A stretch of 64,000 bases of DNA from assembly GCF_019249655.2 (NCBI RefSeq), contig NZ_CP137557.1, forward strand, positions 3,319,001-3,383,000, given 5' to 3'. Source of the DNA: Segatella copri (lineage in GTDB: Bacteria; Bacteroidota; Bacteroidia; Bacteroidales; Bacteroidaceae). A model generated the notes under the pieces. The model did no database searches. It saw only the letters and a list, made by a program, of their open reading frames with translations, and was not told where the DNA came from. A program made the translations under genes and the position numbers. Of the stretch, positions 9,437 to 17,650 are shown piece after piece (position 1 is the first letter of the stretch; each line of letters opens with the position of its first letter).

Positions 9437-11095
9437 CTACATCTTCACGCTTCTTGCCTTACGCTTCGGCTTCTGTGCCTCGGCGGTCTGCTCCTTCTGC
9501 TGCTTCTCGTTCTTCGGTGCAGACTGTCCCGGCTTCAAGGGTTCCTTGGTGTGCTTGGTCGCCTCGTTGGTCTTGCCCTGCTCGTTGACGGCAACCTGCG
9601 TCTTGTTCTCATTGGTCGGAATCTGTTCCTTTGCCTGCTTTAGGTCGGGATTGTTGCGGTAGGAACGTGGTTGCATCTTGTCGAAGTCGAACTTCACATA
9701 GGCGGTATAGGTACCGCTGCCGTTCTTGTTCGGCACTTCCTTGATTTCTATGGTCTTGCCTGCCACATAGTCGTCCTTCTGCTGCTCGGTCAACTCCTTC
9801 TTGAAATAGGTGTTGAGTCGGCGGATGGTTCCGTCCTCATTGAGCCAGTGGTTGGGATCTTGCTGTTTCTTCTGACCGCCCGTATCACCTTCTGCCTTCT
9901 GCTCCTGCTTGTCAGCGGTTTGCTTCTTGTCGCCATTCTGTTTCTGACCTTGCGCCTGTCTTGTGCTGCCAGGCACGAACTCCACGCCACGCTGTTCCAC
10001 ATTCACCTGCAGCAGCGGTGTAAACTTGCGCCCGTTGGCAAGCTCAATCTCCTTGCGAAGCGGAATACCTGAGTAGAGCACTCTCTTGTCGTCCTTGGTA
10101 ATAGGTGTCTTGCCGATGGTATCGGGTATGCGCACCTTGTTGGTCGGGATGTCAACAATCTCATTGGTGAGACGGTCGATACTGATGAAATGAGGACGCA
10201 GCTCACCTGTATTCTTGTCGGGGAAATCCACAACCTTTCCGAGGTTGCCGTTCTGCAACAGGTTCTTCTTGTCCTCTGGAGTGAAGGTATAGCCTTTGTA
10301 AGCGACATCGAGTTTAGGCTCGTTGCGCACGAAATGCGGCACGAGTTGCAACTGGTCGTTATCGTCCTTGCGGAATGACAGACGGGCCTGTATCTCTATC
10401 TGTTCACCGCCGAAGGTCGGCTTCACAATCACAAGCCCCGTCTTGCCGTAGTTGAGCAGGGCTTTCATATCCTTCTCATTCATACTGTTGAAGTCTATGC
10501 CATATTTGGCACCCAATTCCTGCAGGTTCACATCGTTACCACTGATGAGGTTCTGCTTTACACCCGGAGCGGTCTGTGCCTGCTGTTCGGCTGCGGTCTG
10601 TTCTGGTTTCTGTTCCATGTCGTTCTCTTTTTCGTTGGTTTGTTCAGATGATACATTCTCTTTTTCTGTGTTAGCTTGCGTCTTGGACGCATCGTCCGAT
10701 GATGCGGTTTCTTTCGCCTGACCTTCCGATTGCTTTGCCTCTTTCTCATAATTGGAGGTGTCAACCTTGTGGGCGGAAAGAATCTCCTTGTTAGCCTCCG
10801 GATCTTTCAGCAACTCCTTCATCACGCCAAGCAGGTTTTCCACCTGGTCTGCCGCTATGCGGTAGAATCCGAATCGGCTTGGCTTCTTGCACTGGCGGAA
10901 GAAGTTTCTAAAGAAACTGTCCATCAGGTCGCTGTTGCGGTCAAAACGCAGGAAGTCGGACGTGTTCTCCGCCTTGGCGGGTGCTCGCTTCGGTGTGCCG
11001 TCCCTGCTGAGTCCGGCGACGACGCTGATCTCGCCCGTCTTTTCGTCACGGACTACCAGCACGTCCTGTTCATCACTCTTTTTCTTTTGTACCAT
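9437..11095 (-). CDS. DUF4099/DUF3945 domain protein of conjugative elements
   Basis: The protein is 552 aa. Residues 1-115 form a conserved head (FLRFDRNSDLMDSFFRNFF). A low-complexity linker rich in E, K, Q and T follows (about 116-185). Then comes the region typical of DUF4099 (KYGIDFNSMNEKDMKALL) and DUF3945-like sequence (LGKVVDFPDKNTGELRPHF). A second K/Q/E-rich linker precedes a repeat of the fold (HWLNEDGTIRRL...FKKELTEQQ) and a basic tail (KPKRKARSVKM). It has no catalytic motif or signal peptide and is expected in the cytoplasm. It is encoded directly upstream of topB in the same direction. Its biochemical role is unknown; the basic ends suggest nucleic acid contact (inference). Confidence 0.8.
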   Translation of the reverse strand: MVQKKKSDEQDVLVVRDEKTGEISVVAGLSRDGTPKRAPAKAENTSDFLRFDRNSDLMDSFFRNFFRQCKKPSRFGFYRIAADQVENLLGVMKELLKDPEANKEILSAHKVDTSNYEKEAKQSEGQAKETASSDDASKTQANTEKENVSSEQTNEKENDMEQKPEQTAAEQQAQTAPGVKQNLISGNDVNLQELGAKYGIDFNSMNEKDMKALLNYGKTGLVIVKPTFGGEQIEIQARLSFRKDDNDQLQLVPHFVRNEPKLDVAYKGYTFTPEDKKNLLQNGNLGKVVDFPDKNTGELRPHFISIDRLTNEIVDIPTNKVRIPDTIGKTPITKDDKRVLYSGIPLRKEIELANGRKFTPLLQVNVEQRGVEFVPGSTRQAQGQKQNGDKKQTADKQEQKAEGDTGGQKKQQDPNHWLNEDGTIRRLNTYFKKELTEQQKDDYVAGKTIEIKEVPNKNGSGTYTAYVKFDFDKMQPRSYRNNPDLKQAKEQIPTNENKTQVAVNEQGKTNEATKHTKEPLKPGQSAPKNEKQQKEQTAEAQKPKRKARSVKM

Positions 11096-11126
11096 AATTG
11101 TAAATTTTTAATGGTGAATACTGTTG

Positions 11127-11486
11127 TTATTTGAATTTCTGATGAATGCGAGTCAAGTAATGCTCCACATTCTCTTTCTTGAATTCTTTGACATTATTCT
11201 CTACAAACTGCATCACATCCTCTTCCGTGTAGTAGGTTTTCTGCCCCAAACGCTTGTAGGGAAGCACTCCCAGACTGCGATAGCGTTGAAGGGAACGAGG
11301 GGAGATTTGAAATAAGAGGCAGAGGTCTTGGTTGTCAAGCAATTTTTCATTGATGGCAGAACTTCCTTTTTGCTCCGTCTCTCGTTCGTGTCTCAACATC
11401 AGCATGTCGTAGATGCCGTCTATCTTTTTGTGTAGGTCATGGAGATATAACTCCAGTTTTCTCAATGTTCCATCTTCCATGCTCAT
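11127..11486 (-). CDS. Helix-turn-helix (MerR/excisionase-like) regulator
   Basis: The protein is 119 aa with an N-terminal helical region (1-50) and a winged-helix DNA-binding part: LLDNQDLCLLFQISPRSLQRYRSLGVLPYKRLGQKTYYTEEDV. This is the excisionase-like pattern that recurs in Bacteroidales mobile elements. The start overlaps the stop of the neighbouring HTH gene by 4 nt (ATGA), so the two are coupled. It belongs to one of three HTH pairs in the window and may act as recombination directionality factor or transcriptional regulator; which one cannot be told from sequence. Confidence 0.8.
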   Translation of the reverse strand: MSMEDGTLRKLELYLHDLHKKIDGIYDMLMLRHERETEQKGSSAINEKLLDNQDLCLLFQISPRSLQRYRSLGVLPYKRLGQKTYYTEEDVMQFVENNVKEFKKENVEHYLTRIHQKFK

Positions 11487-11782
11487 GTTTCCTTTGCTAT
11501 TGTTCGTTCCTCAACCATTCTTTCAATGGCTTCAACTTGGTATCGGCATTGATTACCAATTTTAATAAAATCAATGCGGTTCTCTGAGCGCATTCGCTGC
11601 AAGGTGCGCTTGCTCACACCAAGCATCTTGGCTGCATCGTCATTGGTCAACATCGGCTTCAATCCCTTACCCGTCAGGTTCTCTTGAAATGCCATTTTTG
11701 CCAATCGCACGTACTGGACTATTTCTGTCAACTGTTCTGTCAGCTTTTTGAAGGCTGCACTTTCCATTGTTATTACTTCCAT
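11483..11782 (-). CDS. Helix-turn-helix (excisionase family) regulator
   Basis: The protein is 99 aa. The C-terminal half carries MLTNDDAAKMLGVSKRT followed by an R-M-R-S-E-N recognition helix, typical of the MerR/excisionase family. The N-terminus MEVITMESAAF matches that of the gene at 13424 (MEVVTMEKKAF), so the two are paralogues. Translation may start at 11782 or at the second Met (11767). It is the first gene of a coupled pair with the 119-aa regulator. The IS at 11808-13201 begins 25 bp upstream of its start, and a promoter -7 element lies on the far side of the IS at 13234-13241. Confidence 0.8.
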   Translation of the reverse strand: MEVITMESAAFKKLTEQLTEIVQYVRLAKMAFQENLTGKGLKPMLTNDDAAKMLGVSKRTLQRMRSENRIDFIKIGNQCRYQVEAIERMVEERTIAKET

Positions 11783-11892
11783 TCTAATTCCGTTTGAAAT
11801 GTTATATCAATACTGCGTTAAATTAATATTTAATCGTCTGTAAATCAATAACTTATATTAAGAAATGCTTATGAAAACTTAACTATAGAAAG

Positions 11893-11923
11893 TTGGTCAA
11901 GTCGCTGATTTTCAGTAACTTTG
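11893..11923 (+). promoter_or_regulatory. Promoter of the IS transposase
   Basis: TTG at 11893-11895, a 20-nt spacer, then TAACTTTG at 11916-11923: an exact match to the Bacteroidetes sigma-factor consensus (TTG, 19-21 nt, TAnnTTTG). The transposase ATG is 25 nt further on. Confidence 0.75.
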
Positions 11924-11948
11924 CAAATCACGACAAACGCAAAATTAT

Positions 11949-13172
11949 ATGAATACAGGACTTGACCAATATATGGATATCTTTAAAGATGCAGTTGAAG
12001 ATTCGGCTGCAAAGTTAACAAAAAGTTTCGAGAAAATACTCATCGAGGTGATAATTTTGTTCATGGTAATACCAAGAAAGATAAATTTCACCCAAATGGG
12101 GAGGTATGGCTCGCATGTTGAGCAAACCTATCGCAACGCATTCGGCTTAAAAAAGTCGAAAAGCATTGACTGGCTCAAACTTAATGTCTCACTTGCCAAG
12201 CGCTTCTTTGGTAAACAGGGAAGATGGGCTATTGCCATTGATCCCAGCTACATCAGCAAAGCTGGCAAGAAGACTCCACATATCGGTCGTTTTTGGTCGG
12301 GATGTGCACAGTCTGTTAAACATGGTCTCGAAATCATGGGTATTGGCCTCATTGATATTGATGCCAAAGACTGCATGATGTTAAAAGCACACCAGTCGCT
12401 AAGTAATAAAGAACTGAGTCTTAGAAACAAGACTATGGTAGATTTCTATATCAGCGTCATTAAGCGTTACCGCAAGGAACTTCTTAAACTCTCAACCCTC
12501 ATAGTTGCAGATGCTTACTTCTCTACAAGTACATTTGTTAATGGGATAAAGAAAGAAGGGTTCTCTTTGATAAGCCGCTTTCGTGACAATGCTTGTCTCT
12601 TTTATGTCTATGCTGGTCCACGTACTGGAAAACGTGGTCGCCCCAAGACCAAGGATGGCAAGATTGATATGAAGAATCTTGACCTCACTCGAATGGAGAA
12701 GATGGAGATGAAAGATATAGAAGGAACAGCTTATACTTTGATAGCCTATTCCAAGGCACTCAGGTGTAAAGTTAGACTTGTCATCTGGCAGATGCCGAAT
12801 GGCAAGAAGAAACTATTCTTCTCTACAGACACCTCACTTTCGGGTGAAGAAGTACTTCTTTATTATAGAACCAGGTTCCAGATCGAATTTTGCTTTCGTG
12901 ACGCCAAAGGCTATACTGGTCTTATGGACTGCCAGGCTCGCGATAAGTGGAAACTCGATTTTGCTTTCAATGCTTCGTTCACATCACTAAATGTTGCCAA
13001 GGTAACTATGAAGGAGATGGGAATGGAATATTCTATGTCTTCATTCAAGTCACTGATGACCAATATTTATCTGGTGAAACGAATTTTTAAAGCAAGCGGG
13101 TACACCCCGAACCGAACTTTAATTAGCAAGATTTTCAAAGATCTCTCGTGCTTACAGCGTATAGCTGCTTAG
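11949..13172 (+). CDS. IS4-superfamily transposase, copy 1
   Basis: The protein is 407 aa with an RNase H-like DDE core: Asp98 in AIDPSYI, Asp188 in VADAYFS, and Glu313 in YRTRFQIEFCFRDAKG. That last stretch fits the Y-(2)-R-(3)-E-(6)-K signature of IS4-type transposases exactly. The translated product is identical to that of the copy at 60572-61795, which suggests very recent transposition. It has no frameshift and all catalytic residues, so it is probably active. Confidence 0.93.
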   Translation: MNTGLDQYMDIFKDAVEDSAAKLTKSFEKILIEVIILFMVIPRKINFTQMGRYGSHVEQTYRNAFGLKKSKSIDWLKLNVSLAKRFFGKQGRWAIAIDPSYISKAGKKTPHIGRFWSGCAQSVKHGLEIMGIGLIDIDAKDCMMLKAHQSLSNKELSLRNKTMVDFYISVIKRYRKELLKLSTLIVADAYFSTSTFVNGIKKEGFSLISRFRDNACLFYVYAGPRTGKRGRPKTKDGKIDMKNLDLTRMEKMEMKDIEGTAYTLIAYSKALRCKVRLVIWQMPNGKKKLFFSTDTSLSGEEVLLYYRTRFQIEFCFRDAKGYTGLMDCQARDKWKLDFAFNASFTSLNVAKVTMKEMGMEYSMSSFKSLMTNIYLVKRIFKASGYTPNRTLISKIFKDLSCLQRIAA

Positions 13173-13233
13173 CACATTATTGAATTATTAACGAACTATT
13201 GTTATATAATTCGTTGTTTTTATTTCTCGGCAG

Positions 13234-13241
13234 CAAAATTA
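13234..13241 (-). promoter_or_regulatory. Candidate -7 element for the HTH pair, displaced by the IS
   Basis: On the minus strand TAATTTTG fits TAnnTTTG. No TTG sits at the ideal spacing. Without the IS it would lie about 55 nt upstream of the 11782 start; with the IS it is about 1.45 kb away. Confidence 0.45.
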
Positions 13242-13359
13242 AGCATTTGAGAAATACCCGTTTAACAACTCATTAATGACTCACGTATAATTTTCTTGAT
13301 TTTTCTTGCCAAGCGGTCGGCAAACCCCAGAAAAGCACTGCCACAGTTATTTATTTTCA

Positions 13360-13389
13360 TTGTTTTTCAACATACACACATTAACTTTG
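13360..13389 (+). promoter_or_regulatory. Promoter of the 13424 regulator gene
   Basis: TTG at 13360-13362, a 19-nt spacer, and TAACTTTG at 13382-13389. The following CTTTGCACCCGA also occurs at the IME promoter near 19273, which suggests related control regions. Confidence 0.7.
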
Positions 13390-13423
13390 CACCCGAATTT
13401 GTTGAACCAATAAAACAGAGAAT

Positions 13424-13711
13424 ATGGAAGTAGTAACAATGGAAAAGAAGGCATTCGACTTGATGATGGCAAGATACGATGCCTTGGTAAAGAAAGTTGA
13501 GTTGCTGAAGCATAAGGCTAACGGCAAGCGTCTGAACAAATGGCTTACAGGTCATGAGGTCTGCCAGCAACTTCGCATCAGCCAGCGCACCTTACAAAAA
13601 CTTCGTGACCGCCGTTTCTTGGGGCATACCCAGATAGGTCGCCAATTCTATTACTGCCCCGAAGAGGTCAAAGCCATCGTTCCGCTTATCGCCAGAATCA
13701 AATCGGTATAG
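13424..13711 (+). CDS. Helix-turn-helix regulator, ICE pair 2, first gene
   Basis: The protein is 95 aa. LNKWLTGHEVCQQLRISQRT and the following LRDRRFLGHTQIGRQFYYCPEEV form the excisionase-type DNA-binding module. It is a clear paralogue of the 103-aa gene at 18633-18944 (shared NKWL, VCQ-L-I, RT-Q-LRD, TQI, YY-PE-V-AIV) and shares its N-terminus with the gene at 11483. A strong promoter lies 35 nt upstream. The gene is on the plus strand, opposite to the rest of the ICE cluster, and is followed by a hairpin and a second HTH gene. The start may be ATG 13424 or 13439. Confidence 0.8.
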   Translation: MEVVTMEKKAFDLMMARYDALVKKVELLKHKANGKRLNKWLTGHEVCQQLRISQRTLQKLRDRRFLGHTQIGRQFYYCPEEVKAIVPLIARIKSV

Positions 13712-13722
13712 CATAAAACCAA

Positions 13723-13763
13723 GCTCGCCCAAGGCAAAGCCGAAAACTTCACCCTGGGCGAGC
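13723..13763 (+). terminator. Hairpin between the two HTH genes
   Basis: A 9-bp perfect stem GCTCGCCCA/TGGGCGAGC with a 23-nt loop and no clear T tract. The 12-bp motif follows at 13782. It may be an attenuator or processing site rather than a full terminator. Confidence 0.5.
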
Positions 13764-13781
13764 CAACACATTTTATATTCA

Positions 13782-13793
13782 CCACTTAATCCA
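13782..13793 (+). repeat. 12-bp intercistronic motif CCACTTAATCCA, copy 4
   Basis: In coding orientation 11 nt upstream of the HTH gene at 13805. Its context ATTCACCACTTAATCCA is identical to the copy before DUF1896. Confidence 0.7.
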
Positions 13794-13804
13794 AATTGTA
13801 AACA

Positions 13805-14140
13805 ATGAACATGAACCAACTTCTTACGCATGAGAGCAAGTCGATAGACACCGCCATGCAATCCTTGAAGAAAGCCAACAACTGGCTATCCTCATTCATC
13901 GAGTCCTACAGCCCACCTTTGGACGGGGAGCGATACCTCACCGACAAGGAACTCTCCGAGCTCCTGAAGCTTAGTCGCCGTACCTTGCAGGAATATCGCA
14001 GGCAAGGCATTTTGCCCTACATTATATTATGTGGCAAAACCCTCTATCCGGAATCCGAGATACAAGCACTTCTCACTGGTAATTACCGCAAGCCGATAAT
14101 CGACGGCACTGTTTCACAAGGGGAGGGTACTGCTTCATAA
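13805..14140 (+). CDS. Helix-turn-helix regulator, ICE pair 2, second gene
   Basis: The protein is 111 aa. It contains GERYLTDKELSELLKLSRRT and the recognition stretch LQEYRRQGILPYI, then a wing (CGKTLYPESEIQALL). It is a paralogue of the IME gene at 18242-18550 (shared DGER/GGER, TDKEL, LSRRTLQ-YR, G-K-LY-ES-IQ). It is preceded by the 12-bp motif and a hairpin and ends at a bidirectional terminator. It probably regulates element genes or directs excision; the exact role is not visible. Confidence 0.8.
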   Translation: MNMNQLLTHESKSIDTAMQSLKKANNWLSSFIESYSPPLDGERYLTDKELSELLKLSRRTLQEYRRQGILPYIILCGKTLYPESEIQALLTGNYRKPIIDGTVSQGEGTAS

Positions 14141-14153
14141 TAGCGAAACAAAA

Positions 14154-14200
14154 ATAGCGTACAGGGTACAACGACAAAAATCGTTCTCTCTGTACGCTAT
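14154..14200. terminator. Bidirectional terminator between convergent genes
   Basis: Outer stem ATAGCGTACAG/CTGTACGCTAT (11 bp), inner stem AACGA/TCGTT, with A-rich sequence before and T/A-rich after. It separates the plus-strand HTH gene from the minus-strand RhuM-like gene. Confidence 0.8.
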
Positions 14201-14243
14201 TATATTATAAAGGTGTAGGAATCTTATTAAAAGATGAGAGATT

Positions 14244-14639
14244 CTAACTTGCACCTCTTGGCATCGTTCCGTTCATCACAATAATCATCGGATACTCGTG
14301 TTTTACTTGCTCTGCTTGGCAATCCTTGCGGTTCACAACCTTACTGATAAACCATTGTCTGAACAACAAGGCTTGGTATGTATCCATTTGAAGTGCTATG
14401 GCGATAATCACTTCCATATCATAGACATGCGCAGAATATCCATTTTCAAGTTTGATGTATTGAGAATGCTGGAAATCTTTCAGCACACTTTGTTTCCCAA
14501 TGCGCTTGATGGTATTCTTCACTGCTGTCCCTGTTACATTCAACAGTTCGGCAATCTCCCAAACTGTCATCCACACCTCACCATGATGCGGGGCGTAGAT
14601 GACCATATCTTCTTGTATTGTTATCACTTGTCGTTTCAT
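14244..14639 (-). CDS. RhuM-like small DNA-binding protein coupled to the ICE integrase
   Basis: The protein is 131 aa. [19 protein letters not shown] followed by VKNTIKRI looks like the helix-turn-helix at the N-terminus of RhuM-family proteins, and [24 protein letters not shown] resembles the RhuM continuation. Its ATG overlaps the stop of the integrase fragment (ATGA), so it was translated with the integrase before that gene was split. A paralogue with the same arrangement is at 17647-18009 after the second IME integrase. The repeated coupling suggests it works with the recombinase (inference). Confidence 0.65.
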   Translation of the reverse strand: MKRQVITIQEDMVIYAPHHGEVWMTVWEIAELLNVTGTAVKNTIKRIGKQSVLKDFQHSQYIKLENGYSAHVYDMEVIIAIALQMDTYQALLFRQWFISKVVNRKDCQAEQVKHEYPMIIVMNGTMPRGAS

Positions 14640-14878
14640 ACTCTGCCATTTATAGTGTTAGTATTATCGTTGCAAACATTTCCAAACGTGAATTCCTCAG
14701 TGTTATTAATCTGCTGAGACAACTTTTCCACGTCTTTGCTCAATTTCTCCTTGGTAATTTTGGCATATACCTGGGTTGTCTTTATGTCCTTGTGACCAAG
14801 CATTGAACTCACGGTTTCTATTGGAACTCCGTTGGAGAGGCAAACCGAGGTTGCGAACGAATGACGGGCGATGTGCAC
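14636..14878 (-). pseudogene. C-terminal fragment of the ICE tyrosine integrase
   Basis: About 80 codons with the catalytic end of a tyrosine recombinase: HIARHSF (second Arg and His), [18 protein letters not shown] (His and nucleophile Tyr). Upstream of Val-His the frame meets a stop in unrelated sequence at about 14880. The missing N-terminal part matches the fragment at 32483-33517, which ends exactly at the preceding Trp-His. The two are read here as one gene split by the IME. As it stands it cannot encode a working enzyme. Confidence 0.85.
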
Positions 14879-15165
14879 AATTTAAGCAAAAGCAACGGAA
14901 AGCGAAGATGAGAGAAATGAACTGCAAGTGGTTGAGAATGAGCAATATTTCATAATTCTGCCAATTGGCTGCAAAGCAAAGCCGAGCAGGATATTGAGTT
15001 ATTTCAGTTACCAAACCGTTAGCGGTCAGTTACCGAAACCAACACTGCTAACGAGGTGAAAAACAAATAGTTTGTCACCAGTGTTTGTTGCACTGTTCTG
15101 CACAACTTTCAATGACGGAGAATGCTTACTGATTGATTATTTTTGCAAACTAAAAAAGTAAGCAG
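14879..15165 (+). other. Left end of the IME: attachment region and integrase leader
   Basis: 287 bp without a gene. It holds candidate arm sites (CGTTAGCGGTCAGTTAC and an inverted GCTAACG about 40 bp further) and a -7 element TATTTTTG at 15138-15145, 21 nt before the first integrase. No TTG is at the right spacing. Confidence 0.5.
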
Positions 15166-16395
15166 ATGAAAGTTGAAAAATTCAAGGTGCTGCTCTACCT
15201 TAAAAAGAGCGGATTGGACAAGAACGGTAAGGCTCCCATCATGGGACGCATCACCCTTAACCGAACAATGGCGCAGTTCGGTTGCAAGTTGTCATGTACG
15301 CCAAAGTTATGGAATCCACGTGAGAGCAGACTTGACGGCAAGAGCAAGGAGGCTGTGGAAGTGAACGCCAAGATTGACAAGCTGTTGCTGGCAATAAACT
15401 CAGCCTACGAGTCACTTGTGGAGCGCAAGACGGATTTTGACGCAAAGGCGATAAAGGATCTGTTTCAATGCAGTGCAGACACTCAGATGACCTTGTTGAA
15501 GCAGCTTGACGCCATCATTGCGGACATTGAGTCAAGAATCGGCATCGACTACAAGAAAGGCACGCTGCCAAACTACCAGTACACTCGCCTGACATTGGGA
15601 TTGTTCGTCAAGAAGCGTTATGGAACTGACGATGTGGCATTCGGTGAGCTTGACGAGCAGTTTATCCGTGAGTACATGGACTTTTGCTTGGACGAGAGAG
15701 GTCTTGCACTTGATACTGTCCGCCACTATCTCGCCATCTTGAAGAAGACCTGCCGAATAGCTTTCAAGGTAGGACACTCCGAGCGTTATCATTTCATGCA
15801 CTTCAAGCTACCTCAAAAGAAAGAGAATCCACCAAAGGCATTGACACGTGAGGACTTCCTGAAAATTCGTGACCTCGAAATACCAGAGCGAAGAAAATCG
15901 TTGGCTTTGACCCGTGACCTTTTTCTTTTCGCTTGCTATACAGGCACGGCTTATGCCGATACTGTTTCTATCACGGAAGAAAACCTCTTTCGTGATGAGG
16001 AGGGTAGCCTTTGGCTGAAATACCACAGAAAGAAGAACAAGATGCTTGCACGTGTGAAGTTACTGCCAGAGGCGCTTGCCATGTTGGAGAAATACAAAGA
16101 CCCGACAAGACCTACTCTTTTACCGCCACAGGAATTTCGAGTGCTGAGAGGTAACATGAAAAGTCTCCGAGTACTATCTGGCATAAGTATGGATTTGGTC
16201 TATCATGTTGGACGGCACAGTTTCGCATCGCTCGTTACGCTCGAAGAAGGTGTTCCGATAGAGACTATCAGCAGAATGCTTGGTCACAACAACATTCAGA
16301 CCACGCAAATCTATGCACGTGTCACTCCGAAAAAGCTATTTGAGGATATGGACAAGTTCATCGAAGCCAACAAGGACTTCAAGTTTGTTCTGTAA
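15166..16395 (+). CDS. Tyrosine recombinase (IME integrase 1)
   Basis: The protein is 409 aa. An N-terminal arm-binding domain (FKVLLYLKKSGLDKNGKAPI) is followed by a core-binding SAM-like domain (about 100-210) and the catalytic domain. Catalytic residues seen: His347 and Arg350 in YHVGRHSF, His374 in MLGHNN, and nucleophile Tyr383 in TTQIYARVT. The usual first arginine is not present in ACYTGTAYADT, as in IntDOT-type Bacteroidales recombinases. It would cut and join the attachment sites of the IME. A second integrase follows 31 nt downstream; the pair is probably one transcript. Confidence 0.92.
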   Translation: MKVEKFKVLLYLKKSGLDKNGKAPIMGRITLNRTMAQFGCKLSCTPKLWNPRESRLDGKSKEAVEVNAKIDKLLLAINSAYESLVERKTDFDAKAIKDLFQCSADTQMTLLKQLDAIIADIESRIGIDYKKGTLPNYQYTRLTLGLFVKKRYGTDDVAFGELDEQFIREYMDFCLDERGLALDTVRHYLAILKKTCRIAFKVGHSERYHFMHFKLPQKKENPPKALTREDFLKIRDLEIPERRKSLALTRDLFLFACYTGTAYADTVSITEENLFRDEEGSLWLKYHRKKNKMLARVKLLPEALAMLEKYKDPTRPTLLPPQEFRVLRGNMKSLRVLSGISMDLVYHVGRHSFASLVTLEEGVPIETISRMLGHNNIQTTQIYARVTPKKLFEDMDKFIEANKDFKFVL

Positions 16396-16426
16396 TATTA
16401 TCACAAAATAAGAAAGGAACATAACA

Positions 16427-17650
16427 ATGAGAAGTACATACAAGCAGTTTTATTATATCAACCGTGGCAGAGTAAAGGCAGACGGAACCACATCTATATT
16501 TTGCCGTATCACGATTGACGGCAAAGTGTCAGCCATAGCAACAGGTCTTTACTGTGCTCCCGAAGAATGGGACACGAAAAAAGGTGAAGCCAAGAATGCA
16601 AGAGTGAACGGACAACTGCAAGCGTTCAGACTAAGAATTGACGAAGCCTACGAGCAGGCAACAAAGGAAAAGGGCATCGTTACCGCCGAGATTCTGAAGA
16701 ATGTTATTGTTGATGCAAATACTATCCCGATGACATTGCTTGCCACTGGCGAGGAGGAGCGTGAACGCCTTAGGCTGCGCTCCATCCGTATTAACTCAAC
16801 ATCTTCTTATCGCCAATCTAAGACATCGCAGCTCAACTTGCGAGAGTTCATCGGGTTACGAGGAATGAATGACATTGCATTTGAAGATTTGACTGAGGAA
16901 TTTGGCAAATCTTATAAGTTGTTCTTGATTGGCAAAGGATATAGTGCATCCAATACGAACCATAATCTTTGTTGGCTGCAACGCTTGGTTTATATCGCTG
17001 TTGACAGAGGTCTGCTGAAATTCAATCCATTGGAAGATGTCGGATATGAAAAGAAAGGCTCACCAAAACGTAGACATATATCCAGAAATGACTTGCTGCT
17101 CATTATGGAGACTCCTATGGAGGATAAGGCTTTGGAGTTGGCACGCAGAATGTTTGTTTTCTCCAGCCTTACAGGTTTGGCTTATGTCGATTTACGTAAC
17201 CTGTATCCACACCATATCGGGATGACGGCAGACGGTAGAAAATACATCCGTGAGAAAAGAGCAAAGACCAACAACGAAGCGTTCATTCCCTTGCATCCGA
17301 TAGCTGAACAAATAATGTCGCTATACAATACAGCGGATGATAGCAAACCTGTTTTCCCTCTTTCTTCACGTGATTCCATGTGGTTTGAATTTCATTCACT
17401 CGGTGTGGCTTTGGGTATAAATGAGAACCTTACCGCACACGTTGCAAGACATACATTCGGAGTAAACATGGTTACTTCGGGCATATCAATGGAAAGCATC
17501 GCCAAGATGATGGGGCATTCCAACCTGCGAAGCACCCAGGTCTATGCCGTCATCACCGATGACAAGATATCCAAGGACATGGACAAGCTGATGCAGCGCA
17601 GAGAAACAAAAGAAACTGACCAGAATAAAAATAAGGAGGACGGGAAATGA
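16427..17650 (+). CDS. Tyrosine recombinase (IME integrase 2)
   Basis: The protein is 407 aa with the same three-domain layout: arm domain (FYYINRGRVKADGTTSI), core-binding domain, and catalytic domain with HVARHTF, MMGHSNLRSTQVYAVIT. As in integrase 1 the first Arg position is replaced (LTGLAYVDLR). It is not a duplicate of integrase 1; the arm domains differ. Tandem tyrosine recombinases may act as a heteromer or on different sites. The stop overlaps the start of the RhuM-like gene by 4 nt. Confidence 0.92.
   Translation: MRSTYKQFYYINRGRVKADGTTSIFCRITIDGKVSAIATGLYCAPEEWDTKKGEAKNARVNGQLQAFRLRIDEAYEQATKEKGIVTAEILKNVIVDANTIPMTLLATGEEERERLRLRSIRINSTSSYRQSKTSQLNLREFIGLRGMNDIAFEDLTEEFGKSYKLFLIGKGYSASNTNHNLCWLQRLVYIAVDRGLLKFNPLEDVGYEKKGSPKRRHISRNDLLLIMETPMEDKALELARRMFVFSSLTGLAYVDLRNLYPHHIGMTADGRKYIREKRAKTNNEAFIPLHPIAEQIMSLYNTADDSKPVFPLSSRDSMWFEFHSLGVALGINENLTAHVARHTFGVNMVTSGISMESIAKMMGHSNLRSTQVYAVITDDKISKDMDKLMQRRETKETDQNKNKEDGK

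Larger units (their letters stand above)
11808..13201 (+). mobile_element. 1394-bp IS4-like insertion sequence, copy 1
   Basis: Ends were set by comparison with the second copy at 60543-61936: identity appears to stop sharply at CAATACTGCGTTAA on the left and the complementary CAATAGTTCGTTAA on the right, which form imperfect terminal inverted repeats. A 6-bp direct repeat TTATAT flanks it (11802-11807 and 13202-13207), a fresh target duplication. It has one transposase gene and its own promoter. Confidence 0.92.

Noticed and set aside
14636..14878. Independent 80-aa integrase-like gene
   Set aside because: It starts in the middle of the catalytic domain and its missing part is found at 32.5-33.5 kb; it is a fragment, not a gene.
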